A stretch of 64,000 bases of DNA from Candidatus Electrothrix scaldis (GCA_033584155.1 CP138355.1:3791826-3855825); one strand, 5' to 3'. Counted from the stretch's first letter, positions 16,553 to 25,913 are shown. Notes: generated from the sequence alone by a model not told the origin. Translations and numbers: made by a program.

Positions 16553-16946
16553 TTATACTCTTATCCATCGATGAAGAGGTAACCAGTGCGAATGCTTTTG
16601 ATTTGACCGTATCTCTTGTCCCTTTTCCTGGATGAACCAAGCAACAGGGTATGCTTTTTCTAACGCAAAAGTATGAGATAAGGCCCATCGACCATTATTC
16701 GAAAATGCCGCGTTTGCTGCACTCTTTCGGCTCACCCCTCTTTTCTTCAGCTTCTTGAACAGATGGCGACGCCTTTTCTGTTGATCCACCAGACGCGCAC
16801 GGAGTCTTCTCCGTATATGCGCTTCGATTTTGCTGAGTTGAGATGGATATTCCGTCATCCGATAATACCCGGCCCAACCGACATACCAACGGTTTATCCG
16901 CTTAATCGTTTTCTCCAGCGGCAGATACGTGCCTCGCGGTGTCAAC
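16553..16946 (-). pseudogene. ltrA: Group II intron RT/maturase, C-terminal fragment (4 of 4)
   Basis: Encodes the maturase (GIIM) region: PRGTYLPLEKTIKRINRWYV, GWAGYYRM and HIRRRLRARLVDQQKRRRHL, then GVSRKSAANAAFSNNGRW. Separated from fragment 3 by the insertion at 16947-18517. Reading across one copy of the GTGTCAAC duplication rejoins ...VKELT-PRGTYLPLE in frame. Confidence 0.9.
16939..16946. repeat. Target site duplication, left copy (IS 16947-18517)
   Basis: GTGTCAAC, identical to 18518-18525 on the far side of the element. Confidence 0.9.
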
Positions 16947-18517
16947 GGGAGCATTCCCAAAAAGTAGGTCAAATGACACTCGCGGCCTTTAGGGAAAAAA
17001 AATGCTCTCTCAACATGTTCCATCGGCCAGCTTTATAGTGCGCTCGTAAATACAACATAGCCTCCGCTGTTTCCTGCAACCAGAACAGCGAAGCGCCCTT
17101 AAGGCGCAGATTAACCACTCTGCGTATCGCGCTCTCGACGGACCCGCTCCCTATCGGTAAACTTTTTTCCGCGACATCGGAATAAAGCATGCGATGCATG
17201 TTGCGGACAAAATAATCCCGCTCTGTTTTGAGCTTTTTATTTCGACTCCTGCGATAAAGCTCTTTTATCGCCTCAACTACTTCCTGACTTCTGCCGTTTT
17301 TCAACATGGCTCTATGTTTCGCAAACCATCGCTTCCTTTGTGCCGGTTTTAATTTTTTCTGCAATCCTGACACCTTGTTTAGATGCTCAGCTGCATGATA
17401 AAAATCGAGAAGTTCATGGCACTGATTGGAGGCAAGGCCGAGTGACGTGAACAGCTTACTGACACGATTCCATATCCATCGGGCACCGTCGGCGACAAAC
17501 AACACTTTCGCTGCCGAGCTCACATTGATCTTTTCAAGATAAAAACGTAGGAGCGAAAAAACAGCATCTGGACCTTTCATACTCGCATCTATAAACGGCG
17601 CAAAGGTCCTGTCAACTTTTCCTTGATCGTTAACCGTATGAATAATCAAAAGCTTAGGTTCTCGCCATGCACCGTGATATCCCGAGCGTCCCTTTTGGGT
17701 TTTAGGACCGCGTTTCTTTTCTCGTATCCGAACACGTCCCCCGTCCACAGAAACAACAACCCGGCAACCGGACAATGTCTCGGAAAAGTTGTATCCTTCA
17801 GTCCGGGCCGACAGCTTCGCACGTTGAGCGTAGCGTCGGCAGGTATTACATATCTTCTTGATAGCAAGGAATATTCCATTCCCCTCCAGAACCTGTCGGG
17901 CTTCAGCATAAGAGCCGACAATGACGGCTGTTGAGCTGACTTCAGAGGCAAGTTTTGGAGTCAGGCGATCATGTATACCCAGGAGAAACAAGCCCGGATA
18001 AATGCCGTTTCTTTTTTTGCGTCTCTTATCTTTTTTGACCGCCCGACTGAAGTAGCTCGCCACTACTGTGATCGTTACACCAAGTGAAGTCGATATGTTA
18101 ACTTCCCGTACACCCTGATTCTTCATTTTTTTAGGAATAGAGCGTACTACTTTCCTTTCCTCGTCCTGTATCTTATCTCTCTTCAGACTTTCCTGTATTT
18201 TCAATGCCAAGATACGAGCAGCAAGCCTGTTTGTTGCTTTAACTATCTGTTGTTCGGCTTTATGCAGGGAAGCAGGGCAGTTGATATGAAATATCTCATT
18301 AATCAGCCATTTAATTTCAAGCTCACTGTCATAGATCTCATTTTCCAATACACCAAGATTTCCTTCGACGGAACACGTTGCCTTTTTCATGATTTGCTGT
18401 CCTGAATTTGAAAGAGTGATTCAGGGCTGTGTTAATTCCATGAATTGATCCTGATGTCTTGCAAAAAACAAATCAGCAGTTAAAAAAAGTACATTCCTAC
18501 TTTTTGGGAATGCTCCC
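16947..18517 (-). mobile_element. Insertion sequence A (1571 bp), complete
   Basis: Perfect 22-bp terminal inverted repeats (16947-16968 and 18496-18517, starting GGGAGCATTCCC) and an exact 8-bp target duplication define the element. It holds one intact transposase gene on the minus strand. The perfect ends suggest recent insertion. Confidence 0.93.
16969..18390 (-). CDS. DDE-type transposase of insertion sequence A
   Basis: An intact 473-residue transposase. The catalytic-type segments are VVVSVDGGRVRIRE, VLFVADGARWIW, HELLDFYHAAEHL and LPIGSGSVESAIRRVVNLR, with the Glu in GSGSVES. The pattern resembles ISKra4-type or related unclassified families; the exact family is not assigned. The stop codon abuts the left inverted repeat and the ATG is 106 bases inside the right one. 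An N-terminal Lys/Arg-rich region (KKDKRRKKR) probably contacts DNA. Confidence 0.88.
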   Translation of the reverse strand: MKKATCSVEGNLGVLENEIYDSELEIKWLINEIFHINCPASLHKAEQQIVKATNRLAARILALKIQESLKRDKIQDEERKVVRSIPKKMKNQGVREVNISTSLGVTITVVASYFSRAVKKDKRRKKRNGIYPGLFLLGIHDRLTPKLASEVSSTAVIVGSYAEARQVLEGNGIFLAIKKICNTCRRYAQRAKLSARTEGYNFSETLSGCRVVVSVDGGRVRIREKKRGPKTQKGRSGYHGAWREPKLLIIHTVNDQGKVDRTFAPFIDASMKGPDAVFSLLRFYLEKINVSSAAKVLFVADGARWIWNRVSKLFTSLGLASNQCHELLDFYHAAEHLNKVSGLQKKLKPAQRKRWFAKHRAMLKNGRSQEVVEAIKELYRRSRNKKLKTERDYFVRNMHRMLYSDVAEKSLPIGSGSVESAIRRVVNLRLKGASLFWLQETAEAMLYLRAHYKAGRWNMLREHFFSLKAASVI

Positions 18518-18525
18518 GTGTCAAC
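18518..18525. repeat. Target site duplication, right copy (IS 16947-18517)
   Basis: GTGTCAAC, matching 16939-16946 exactly. Confidence 0.9.
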
Positions 18526-18981
18526 TCTTTGACTTTCTGCATGGCCGTTTTCATCGATTTCGCTGAAATAGCCAGCGTTCCTTCAACGATAGTCATTCCG
18601 AGAAATTTCACCTCGCTGGAATGAGCGACCTTGCTCTTATCACGGTTGATCTTCAGCTTGAGTTTCTTTTCAATAAATTTACTGATACTGCTCATGACAC
18701 GCTCTGCCGCTTTGGGCGAGCGAACATAGATATTGCAATCATCAGCAAAGCGGCAAAACTCAAGCCCCCGCCGTTCAAGCTCCTTGTCCAGTTCATCAAG
18801 CACTACATTGCTCAACAGCGGACTCAGAGGGCTTCCCTGGGGAGTGCCTTTCTCACTGAGCATCACATCACCGTCCTTCATTATCCCGCTCCGCAGAATC
18901 ATGCCGATTAAACGGAGTACCCGTTTATCATCCACATGCCCTGAAAGAAGATAAATCAAACGATCATGGTTCACTCGGTCG

Positions 18982-18989
18982 AAAAATTT
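18982..18989. repeat. Target site duplication, left copy (IS 18990-20632)
   Basis: AAAAATTT, against AAATATTT at 20633-20640; one of eight bases differs. The right copy preserves the RT codons for Lys-Tyr-Phe. Confidence 0.7.
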
Positions 18990-20632
18990 CGACCTGTGCG
19001 GTTAGATTATTTTTTACTACCCTCACGCGTGATATGTGATTAAAATTATAGAAGGACAGGACTTATATTTCATGCGGAGGGATCAGAATGACTGGGTATA
19101 AAGTGAAAGTAAGCGTTGAACTTGTAGAGTGTAACGAATCTATTAGCGATAGCCCGACAAAGCAGCAAGATGGAAGTTTCAGTATGGTTATCAACGAGAA
19201 AGATGCTGTAAGTATAGACAAGTGCGAAAAAACGATTTTACAAACCGCATATCCGACAATACGGTCTGCTTTATCCGAGCACCTTACCAGGGTGTCTCAA
19301 AAAAAAAGCTGGTGAAATGAGTGAAGCAGGAGAACAAGTAATTCAAAATAGTTGTCCATACAAAGTTGATGGTGAAGCCGGACGATTTACATTCCTTACT
19401 CATAGTATCCTGAAGAATGGCGACGTGCAATACAACACCGGTCGAGATGTTTTTTCGTGCCTGCACGGAAAAGAGTATTATCTAACCGCAGGTTTCAAAG
19501 AAATAGCTTTGATTTACGGTGATACGAAAGAATCATACAGAAAGACAACACGATTGATCAATCGCATCCGGTACCAGGAAAAAGACGGCACTCCATCTCG
19601 TACACTTCATGAAGTTACAGAGCGGGAAGGTACTTCTCTTCTTGAGCATATTACAAGAAAATCTAAACAGATATTATCTCATCACGGCTTTGAAGAGACC
19701 GGGATATACCGAGGACGGAATCCACAGTATACTCAATCCCGCCCCGTCCTTCTGCCTCAGTCCAGGATTGACGAAGCACTCTCTGTTTGTACAGAAGGAT
19801 ATTCCTTTTCTGATGGTTACATAGACAATCCGATAGGCTACGAGAATCCTTCTGAAACAGTCAACATAGCGGTCGATGATGTTAATGTAAAAAGACAGGA
19901 AGACAACAGGATTCCGGGGCAAAAAAGAACCACGCATAAACGGAAATACGCACATAACACAATCGCTCGTCTTTCTCACAACGGGACAAAATATGTCTTA
20001 AATGGGGCGTCCACAACCTCTCTACTTCCCATTATAATGTCTTTTTTTGCTTGCTAACGGTCTTTCCGGGAAACGATTCCAGTTTTTTACTGATGGCCAT
20101 ACAGCCTTGAATACAGCAATCATGAAGTCCTGCTCTTGGAAAAAAAATATGGGAATAATATTGGACTGGTACCATCTTGGTAAGAAGTGTGGGGAGTTGC
20201 TGAGTCAAACAATGAATGGTCGGAAACCACGCAATGAAGTTCTCAATAAAATCAAACCTTTGCTCTGGTACGGTCTCACCGATAAAGCAATTGAGTTTTT
20301 GCGTGAAATTCCAGAGCAGGATATAAAGAACAGTCAATTATTAGAAAAACTTATCGCCTATCTGGAAAGGAACCGACCTTATATTCCCTGTTATGCTGCC
20401 CGAAAAGAACTCGGACTTTGTAATTCAAGTGCTGCCGGTGAGAAGGCGAATGATCTCATTGTGTCAGAACGACAAAAACATAATGGAATGAGCTGGACTA
20501 ACAAAGGAACAGTGGCCTTGGCCACGATTACTGCTCTTGCGCACAATAATGAATACAGAAAATGGTTTGAGGAAAAGGATATTGATTTTAAACTGGCTGC
20601 ATAGACTAAAAAACGGCTAACCGCACAGGTCG
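18990..20632 (+). mobile_element. Insertion sequence B (1643 bp), decayed transposase
   Basis: The 16-bp inverted repeats CGACCTGTGCGGTTAG (18990-19005) and its complement (20617-20632) are perfect. Flanks give an 8-bp target duplication with one mismatch. The transposase is in three frames, unlike insertions A and C. Confidence 0.88.
19088..20604 (+). pseudogene. Transposase of insertion sequence B, two frameshifts
   Basis: Three consecutive frames (19088-19315, 19317-20057, 20047-20604) together make one transposase of about 500 residues. Frame changes fall at a run of nine A (19299-19307) and a run of seven T (20042-20048). Readable blocks include VNIAVDDVNVKRQ, FQFFTDGHTALN, GIILDWYHLGKKCGELLS and AAGEKANDLIVSERQKHNGMSW. 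GGAGGG precedes the first ATG. Shifts at homopolymers could be mutations, programmed slippage or sequencing errors. The family is not assigned. Confidence 0.8.
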
Positions 20633-20811
20633 AAATATTTCGACAAGTCGATGTCCACCACATACTCTTTCCCGCTCTTCACAATCCGCTGGCCGGATTC
20701 CACCGCCTGACGTTGACTACGTCCGGGACGAAAACCAAAGCTGTGATCAGAAAATCCCGGATCAAGTATGGGCTCCAAAAGCTGTTTGATCGTCGCATGA
20801 ACAACCCTGTC
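20633..20811 (-). pseudogene. ltrA: Group II intron RT fragment 2 of 4
   Basis: Encodes VVHATIKQLLEPILDPGFSD, HSFGFRPGRSQRQAV and YVVDIDLSKYF, the RT finger/palm region containing the first catalytic Asp. It is bounded by insertion C upstream and insertion B downstream, and rejoins both neighbours in frame after removal of the insertions. Confidence 0.92.
20804..20811. repeat. Target site duplication, left copy (IS66 element)
   Basis: ACCCTGTC, identical to 22358-22365. Confidence 0.9.
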
Positions 20812-22357
20812 GTAACTAATCACAGGGTAGCTCAAGCGGCCTGTCTGATCCAATCTAAGTCAGGAGTCTGTTGCCTGAAATAAGAACGCACAGCATCAGT
20901 GAGCACCTCAAACGTGGATTTGCCTTGCAATCTGCATGTCTGGCGCAGCGAAAGAATTCGCTCACCCCATCGATTTCCTTTGTCGCTCTTTGTTCCCTGG
21001 CTGCGTTTTCGCCAGAGCACGGCGAAGCGAATCATTCGTTCAGCAAAATTGTTGGTGGGGTCCACGCCCTCCTCAAACAGGAAGGTAAAAAGTGAATCCA
21101 TTTCATCCTCAATATGGCGGACAAACTTCCCCGCATCACTGTCGCAGTCGCGATACAGCGCAATAAGTCGGCAAAGCCGGGCATAAAATGGTGACCATTC
21201 ACCCTGAGTTGGCGGATCCTTCGCCATTTTACACAACCGTCTCAGTTCGGCGGCAGCCCATTTTCCGCATTTGGCAAGCTCCGGGTCATCACGCTCGGAT
21301 AGTCCCTGTGCTCTGCGTATCAGGTGGGCAAGGCAGGTTTGGCGGCCATTGATCCAGCTCTGATAGAGCCTGTAACCGTCACTAACCAGAATACCTTCCC
21401 AGATACCGATAAGCTGTTCAAAGGCTTCCCTGGATCGGTGTCGATGAATCATGAAATAGGCGACCGTCGAATTGGTCATAACCCACAGCCAGTGGAGTTT
21501 GCCGCCTTTTTTCCAGGTGGTTTCGTCGAGATAATTGACATCCTGGCTTTGGGCTACGTCCCGTATGGTTTCATAATGCGGTTTGACCGCTGCCGAGGCC
21601 CGATCAATGATTTTTTGTATAGCTCCAAGGCTGACGGGAACACCGAGGACAGAAGAGCAGAATGTCTGAACGGTCTCGCGACTGTTGCCGTCAATACCGC
21701 TGATCTCGCCGACCAGAGCTGTGAATCTCGGACCGAAGCCAGCCTGGAATTCTCCGGGAACGTATCCTTTACCGGTTTTTCCGCAGCCAGTGCATTCCCC
21801 TTTATACAGGGTGAAATGAATGACCGACATCACGATTTCGGGGAGTTCGATGTGCTGGTGGGTATAGTATGGTTCGAGATTTTTGAAGCTGCTGCAGCCA
21901 CAGGAACAGGTGGAGGGCGTTACATCCTGCGTTTCCGTGGGCGACATGAATTTCTGCCGTGATCCTTTGCGCTTTTTGGGTGGTTTCTGCGATCCTTGCC
22001 CCTTCTTTTTCTTGTCCTCAGTTTCCCCTTTTTCATCGTAGGGAGAATCGGAAGACGGTGGCTTATTGGAATTTGATGAATTCTCTCCGAGCTTGGCTTC
22101 CAGCTCTTCTACCCGCTTGCGCAATGCAGCATTCTCGGCAGCAAGAATCCGCACCAGATCCAATACTGCCGGAGGAGTGGCGGCAAGATCGACTTCGGTT
22201 ATTTTGAGATCGTCGGGTAGAGGATTATCAGCGGACATCAGGGCAAAATTGGATATGTCACGAAAAAAGAGATTACATTATAGTGAATATAACTCTAGCA
22301 GATTACGGAAAGGGCCGCTACTAATTCTTTTAGTTTCGATACCCTGTGATTAGTTAC
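20812..22357 (-). mobile_element. IS66-family insertion sequence C (1546 bp), complete
   Basis: Eighteen-base perfect inverted repeats (GTAACTAATCACAGGGTA at 20812-20829, complement at 22340-22357) begin with the GTAA typical of IS66. An exact 8-bp target duplication, also typical, flanks it. Only the large transposase is present, as in the compact ISBst12-like subgroup without tnpA/tnpB. Confidence 0.95.
20832..22238 (-). CDS. tnpC: IS66-family transposase (TnpC)
   Basis: A complete 468-residue IS66 transposase. The N-terminal leucine-zipper-like coiled coil (ILAAENAALRKRVEELEAKL) is followed by the linker SSNSNKPPSSDSP, a CxC...CxxC zinc-finger region, then the DDE domain with YLDETTWKKGGKLHWLWV, ILVSDGYRLYQ and the Glu in TNNFAERMIRFAVLWRKRSQGT. 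The C-terminal IS66 tail is present. It appears functional. Confidence 0.95.
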   Translation of the reverse strand: MSADNPLPDDLKITEVDLAATPPAVLDLVRILAAENAALRKRVEELEAKLGENSSNSNKPPSSDSPYDEKGETEDKKKKGQGSQKPPKKRKGSRQKFMSPTETQDVTPSTCSCGCSSFKNLEPYYTHQHIELPEIVMSVIHFTLYKGECTGCGKTGKGYVPGEFQAGFGPRFTALVGEISGIDGNSRETVQTFCSSVLGVPVSLGAIQKIIDRASAAVKPHYETIRDVAQSQDVNYLDETTWKKGGKLHWLWVMTNSTVAYFMIHRHRSREAFEQLIGIWEGILVSDGYRLYQSWINGRQTCLAHLIRRAQGLSERDDPELAKCGKWAAAELRRLCKMAKDPPTQGEWSPFYARLCRLIALYRDCDSDAGKFVRHIEDEMDSLFTFLFEEGVDPTNNFAERMIRFAVLWRKRSQGTKSDKGNRWGERILSLRQTCRLQGKSTFEVLTDAVRSYFRQQTPDLDWIRQAA

Positions 22358-22365
22358 ACCCTGTC
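22358..22365. repeat. Target site duplication, right copy (IS66 element)
   Basis: ACCCTGTC, matching 20804-20811. Confidence 0.9.
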
Positions 22366-22662
22366 TTTTACGCAGGGTACTCCAAGCAAACGAACGCCTG
22401 CACCTTTGCCCGGCTTGGGTATTTCAACCCGTCGCACCGGACTCGGTTTATACCTCCAGCCTGCAAGTTCTTTCGCAAGCTGTTCTATCTCTTCTTTCAG
22501 GCTGCTGCCGAATTCTTCGACCGTTACCCCGTCTACTCCCGGGGAGCCGCCGTTCTTCTTCACTGCCTTGAAACCTGCACGCAAAAATCGCACGTCGCAG
22601 AGTTTCTCAAAGAGACTTCTTTCATCAACAAACAGTTCCCTTTGTCTCATTTCACCTTCCAT
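22358..22662 (-). pseudogene. ltrA: Group II intron RT, N-terminal fragment (1 of 4)
   Basis: Begins MEGEMRQRELFVDERSLFEK (an internal ATG at 22650 has a better ribosome site, GGAAGG) and contains NGGSPGVDGVTVEEF and YKPSPVRRVEIPKPGKG, the RT0/RT1 signature, up to VPCVKDRV. The insertion of the IS66 element introduces a stop four codons later. Fragments 1-4 with one copy of each duplication total 1326 nt, exactly 442 codons including the stop. Confidence 0.93.
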
Positions 22663-23326
22663 TTTGCGCTGTTATTTCATCACTCCGCACAGTCTCTGTT
22701 GTCATCGGAAGTATACGTATCCGCTTCAAAGACAGTTCCTAAGGCTGAGCTCATAACAACATCTATTCTGAGAGTCCGGTTCTGATAACATGTTCCGCCT
22801 TTCGGCTCCGGCATTGCTGCCACTTTCCGATAGTTTTACCCTCAGATACGTCACCGCATCCTCATCGGCTATCGATTTTACGCCTACTATGGCTTCATCT
22901 GAAAACCCTCTGTCCATAACAGAAACATTGCTGCTCCGCTTAGGGCACGGCTGTCGCAGTTACAACCGGCCCAGCATACAGACGGCTCTTCACCGGGTAA
23001 GATCACGAGCTTTCATTGCCCCCCCCCACCTCCTCTACTCTACGGAATACGGAAAGGATATCGGGCTTCGGCAGTCGAGGTTGCCTCGCCCTTTCCGTAA
23101 AGCCTACCAGAGGTTCGCACCGAGCTTGGGTGACAAGTTTGATTCAGGCTTCCTTCAGATCCGTCATTGGCTCACAGTTACCGGGTTATCCCTCCTCGGG
23201 CAGCTCCTGTGAGTTTCTTCAGGCACCCTCGGAGTCTGCGCTTACCTGCCATCATCTACATATTCCCTCCTTTCAGGGGTTATGGCTGGACTTCCACCAG
23301 CTAGTTCGTGACCATGCCGGTCACAC
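22663..23326 (-). ncRNA. Group II intron 5' domains (I-III)
   Basis: No gene is supported here; open frames on the plus strand are antisense to the intron. On the minus strand it starts GTGTGACCGGCATGGTCACG and continues with GC-rich pairing segments such as GCTAGCTGGTGGAAGTCCAG and GGGCGAGGCAACCTCGACTG. This fits the ~600-nt ribozyme region that precedes the RT gene. Domain boundaries were not resolved. Confidence 0.7.
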
Positions 23327-23694
23327 CCCCGATTCAGGCCGAGCCCCATTTCCCTGCCGAGAAATTCCAGGGCTGCGTGACAGATAGGAAAATACTGCTC
23401 CGCCCTGCCAAACAGAGTCAATTCGCAGGAAAAGGGATGCCCCGCAGGATAATGTTCTCTGCTGTCCAGAGGCGGCAATAAAACATAAGGCCGGGGAGCA
23501 GCTCCGTCATTGCCGGATGCACAAAGTTCCTGGTAATAAAAAGGGGAAATACGCTTGAGGGCGTGACCAAAGGCACCGTGTAAGGCGCTGCCCTTGTAAG
23601 GTGGAAGACGAAGGGAGGTTTCCGCCCGAAGACGGAAGAGATATTTGGAAACAGTCAGCTGGATGAATCGCTTATTGAGGAGCTGATGATGCAT
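23327..23694 (-). pseudogene. cas6: Cas6-like CRISPR RNA endonuclease, cut by the group II intron
   Basis: About 122 residues from the ATG at 23694 match the N-terminal RAMP part of the Cas6 family that processes pre-crRNA: YLFRLRAETSLRLPPYKGSA, LHGAFGHALKRI, RPYVLLPPLD, then CELTLFGRAEQYFPICHAAL and LGREMGLGLNRG. The intron starts inside the codon after NRG. After the intron (below 16479) the reading hits TGA at once and no Cas6 C-terminal Gly-rich part follows, so the gene is broken. No CRISPR array or other cas gene is present. The ATG lacks a good ribosome site. Confidence 0.6.
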
Positions 23695-23709
23695 GAGCAA
23701 CCTAGCGTA

Positions 23710-23731
23710 GGGGCACGGCGCGCCATGCCCC
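23710..23731. repeat. GTAGGGGC-type palindrome near cas6-like start
   Basis: GGGGCACGGCGCGCC followed by ATGCCCC forms a near-perfect 22-bp palindrome, preceded by GTA. It belongs to the same dispersed family as the 15-16 kb copies and lies between the transketolase stop and the Cas6-like start. Confidence 0.7.
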
Positions 23732-23761
23732 TTCAGGAGATCCCGGAACAGGCAACTGGAA

Positions 23762-25699
23762 TCAGCCAAGCAATTCCTGCACAGTGGCTGCAATGGACGC
23801 ACCATCCAAGCCCTGCTGTTTGTACAGATCTGCCGGGCTACCAGACCCACCATACTGTTTTACCCCAAGGCGACGTAATTTTGGAGAAAGACCCTTATCC
23901 ATCAAGGTCATAGCAACAGAAGCACCCAGACCTGTGTCTGCATGATGATCCTCCGCCGTAATAATGGGACCGATTGTAGCAGCATCGGCAACAGCCTGCT
24001 CATCCAAAGGAATCAGGGAGGCCATATTGAGCACACCCACGGATTTTCCCGCATCCTTCAGAATCTGCCAAGCCTCAATACAGGCCGGGGTGACCGCGCC
24101 GTAGGTAATGATGGTGGCGTCAGTTCCCTGACGCAGCCAGTCTGCTTTACCCGGTGTGAACACGTAGTCGGCATCGTAAAAGACAGAACCGTCCTCTTTG
24201 GTGATGGTCGGGGTTTTCGAACGCCCCATACCAACAAAATGATTGCCCGGCTGGGTGGCGATATAGCGAATAATCCGGTCGGTCTGGTTGGGGTCACAGG
24301 GAATAAAGGCAGAAAAACGAAAGTAGTTTTTCATCAGGCCCAGGTAATCAATACATTGATGGGTGGGGCCGTCCTCGCCCACATCCAGGCCCACATGGGT
24401 AGCCACCACCTTGATATTCGCGTGATTAAAGTCGTTCAAGCGATTCTGATTATAGACCTCAGAGACAGCAAAGGAACCAAAGGTGGAAAAGAAGGTGACC
24501 ATATTCTCACAGCTCATAGCCCCGGCTGTGGCCGCAGCATGATGCTCCTGAATCCCCAGCTCCAGATAGCCACCCGGTGAATGTTTATGAAAACCACCCA
24601 TCTTCACAGAGCTTTCCAGATCACAGGATACCCCGGTAATCACCGGTGGCTGGTCCGGCATATTATTGGCCTCAGCCAGTCCTAACAGAGCATTTCCGTA
24701 ACCGGAACGACAATCTGTTTTTTCATCAGCAGCGTAAACAATGGGTTCACCCGGCTGAATCTCAGGATAATCAGCACGGGGCGGCATGATGGTTGCCGTG
24801 CTTACCGGCTCGTTGCGACGTGCCTTCCATTGCTCAAAATCATTTTCCACACCCAGCTCTGCCAGGGCATCAGCCAGCATATCCGGGGGCAGTGGAGAAC
24901 CGTGGTACTTAGCCTTGTTTTCCATAAAGGAAATGCCCTTGCCCATCACGGTCTTCACCACCAATACCGTAGGCACCCCACTGATATTACGGTAGGCATC
25001 CCGCATGGCCTGATACAGAGCCTGATAGTCATGGCCCTCTTTCACAACAACGGGATTGAATCCCAGGCCGCCGTATAATTTCTGCATGCACTGGGGCATA
25101 ATATCCTCTGTGCTGCCGCAGATCTGGAGCTGGTTACGATCAATAAGCACGGTCAGGTTATCCAGTTTGTACTTGACCGCATGGCGAATGGCCTCAGTGA
25201 TCTGGCCCTTTTGCTGCTCACCATCACCCATCAGGCAGAACACCCGATTCTTCTTACCCTGGATCTTAAAGGCATGGGCCATACCCACTGCGGTCGACAG
25301 GCCCTGGCCCAGATTGCCGGTATCCCATTCCACGCCAGGCACGATGGACTCGACATGACCAGGAAAACCAGAGCCGGTGCGACGGAAGCCGATCAGAAAA
25401 TCCTCTTCACTGAAATAGCCATTCTCGGCCAATACACTGTACACACCTGGGGAAATATGACCGATGGATTCTACCATGCGGTCACGCTCTGCCATACGGG
25501 GGTTGGAGGGATCATGGTTTATCAAACCATAGGCCACCAACAACATATCCAGAGAAGAAAGCGATCCACCGGGATGACCGGATGCTGCCAAAGAAGTGGA
25601 CAGCAGGATGCGTTTTGCACAACGGGTGCGCATATCCTTCAAGGTTGCGATTTCCTCAGCAGTCAATTCAGACGCAGCAGGATTAAATTTTAAAGACAT
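23762..25699 (-). CDS. tkt: Transketolase
   Basis: A thiamine-diphosphate enzyme of the pentose phosphate pathway that transfers two-carbon units. The full-length 645-residue chain has SGHPGGSLSSLDML, the ThDP-binding GDGEQQKGQ...DNLTVLIDRNQLQ, TVMGKGISFMENKAKYHG, the catalytic Glu in LGIQEHHAAATAGAM and HVGLDVGEDGPTHQ. The ATG at 25699 follows GAGGAATTGAGA; a TTG two codons upstream is the only alternative. It appears monocistronic, with the terminator of the polyamine operon just upstream. Confidence 0.96.
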   Translation of the reverse strand: MSLKFNPAASELTAEEIATLKDMRTRCAKRILLSTSLAASGHPGGSLSSLDMLLVAYGLINHDPSNPRMAERDRMVESIGHISPGVYSVLAENGYFSEEDFLIGFRRTGSGFPGHVESIVPGVEWDTGNLGQGLSTAVGMAHAFKIQGKKNRVFCLMGDGEQQKGQITEAIRHAVKYKLDNLTVLIDRNQLQICGSTEDIMPQCMQKLYGGLGFNPVVVKEGHDYQALYQAMRDAYRNISGVPTVLVVKTVMGKGISFMENKAKYHGSPLPPDMLADALAELGVENDFEQWKARRNEPVSTATIMPPRADYPEIQPGEPIVYAADEKTDCRSGYGNALLGLAEANNMPDQPPVITGVSCDLESSVKMGGFHKHSPGGYLELGIQEHHAAATAGAMSCENMVTFFSTFGSFAVSEVYNQNRLNDFNHANIKVVATHVGLDVGEDGPTHQCIDYLGLMKNYFRFSAFIPCDPNQTDRIIRYIATQPGNHFVGMGRSKTPTITKEDGSVFYDADYVFTPGKADWLRQGTDATIITYGAVTPACIEAWQILKDAGKSVGVLNMASLIPLDEQAVADAATIGPIITAEDHHADTGLGASVAMTLMDKGLSPKLRRLGVKQYGGSGSPADLYKQQGLDGASIAATVQELLG

Positions 25700-25729
25700 T
25701 CTCAATTCCTCTTATCTACTCTTATATAA

Positions 25730-25761
25730 TATAAAAAAATTCGGGCAAAGAATTTTGCCCG
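25730..25761 (-). terminator. Terminator of the polyamine/SET operon
   Basis: CGGGCAAA (25742-25749) pairs with TTTGCCCG (25754-25761). On the minus strand the stem is followed by AA and seven T. It lies downstream of the SET gene. Confidence 0.88.
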
Positions 25762-25913
25762 GTTCATTCGTATGTGCTCAGGCAAGAGGTATGCTCCACT
25801 TGCCGTGAGAAATGGCTCGCTGCACCCTGCTATAATACGCAGGGCGTCGAAAAACAATAAGAAAGCAACAAAGTAGTCTATAGATTTCTTCCTTTCTTGT
25901 ATCCCGAGCGTAT

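Larger units (their letters stand above)
18518..18989 (-). pseudogene. ltrA: Group II intron RT fragment 3 of 4 (palm/active site)
   Basis: Carries the reverse transcriptase core: RVNHDRLIYLLSGHVDDKRVL, KGTPQGSPLSPLLSNVVLDELD and the catalytic FCRFADDCNIYV with its Asp pair, then VKFLGMTI. It is flanked by insertion B on its upstream side and insertion A on its downstream side. Confidence 0.92.
16479..23326 (-). mobile_element. Group II intron split by three insertion sequences
   Basis: On the minus strand the element starts GTGTGACC at 23326 (group II GUGYG consensus) and ends ...CCGAT at 16479. It has a domain V hairpin (16517-16546) near its 3' end and encodes a reverse transcriptase/maturase. 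Three complete insertion sequences (20812-22357, 18990-20632, 16947-18517) interrupt the RT gene, each flanked by a target duplication. Without them the intron would be 2064 nt, a normal size. The host gene is Cas6-like. The ribozyme could still fold only if the insertions are tolerated, and its own maturase is lost. Confidence 0.88.

Noticed and set aside
16405-16635. Plus-strand 76-codon frame
   Set aside because: It covers the intron 3' end and domain V in antisense and has no support as a protein.
22790-23387. Plus-strand frames over the intron 5' region
   Set aside because: They are antisense to group II ribozyme domains; translations have no family signal.
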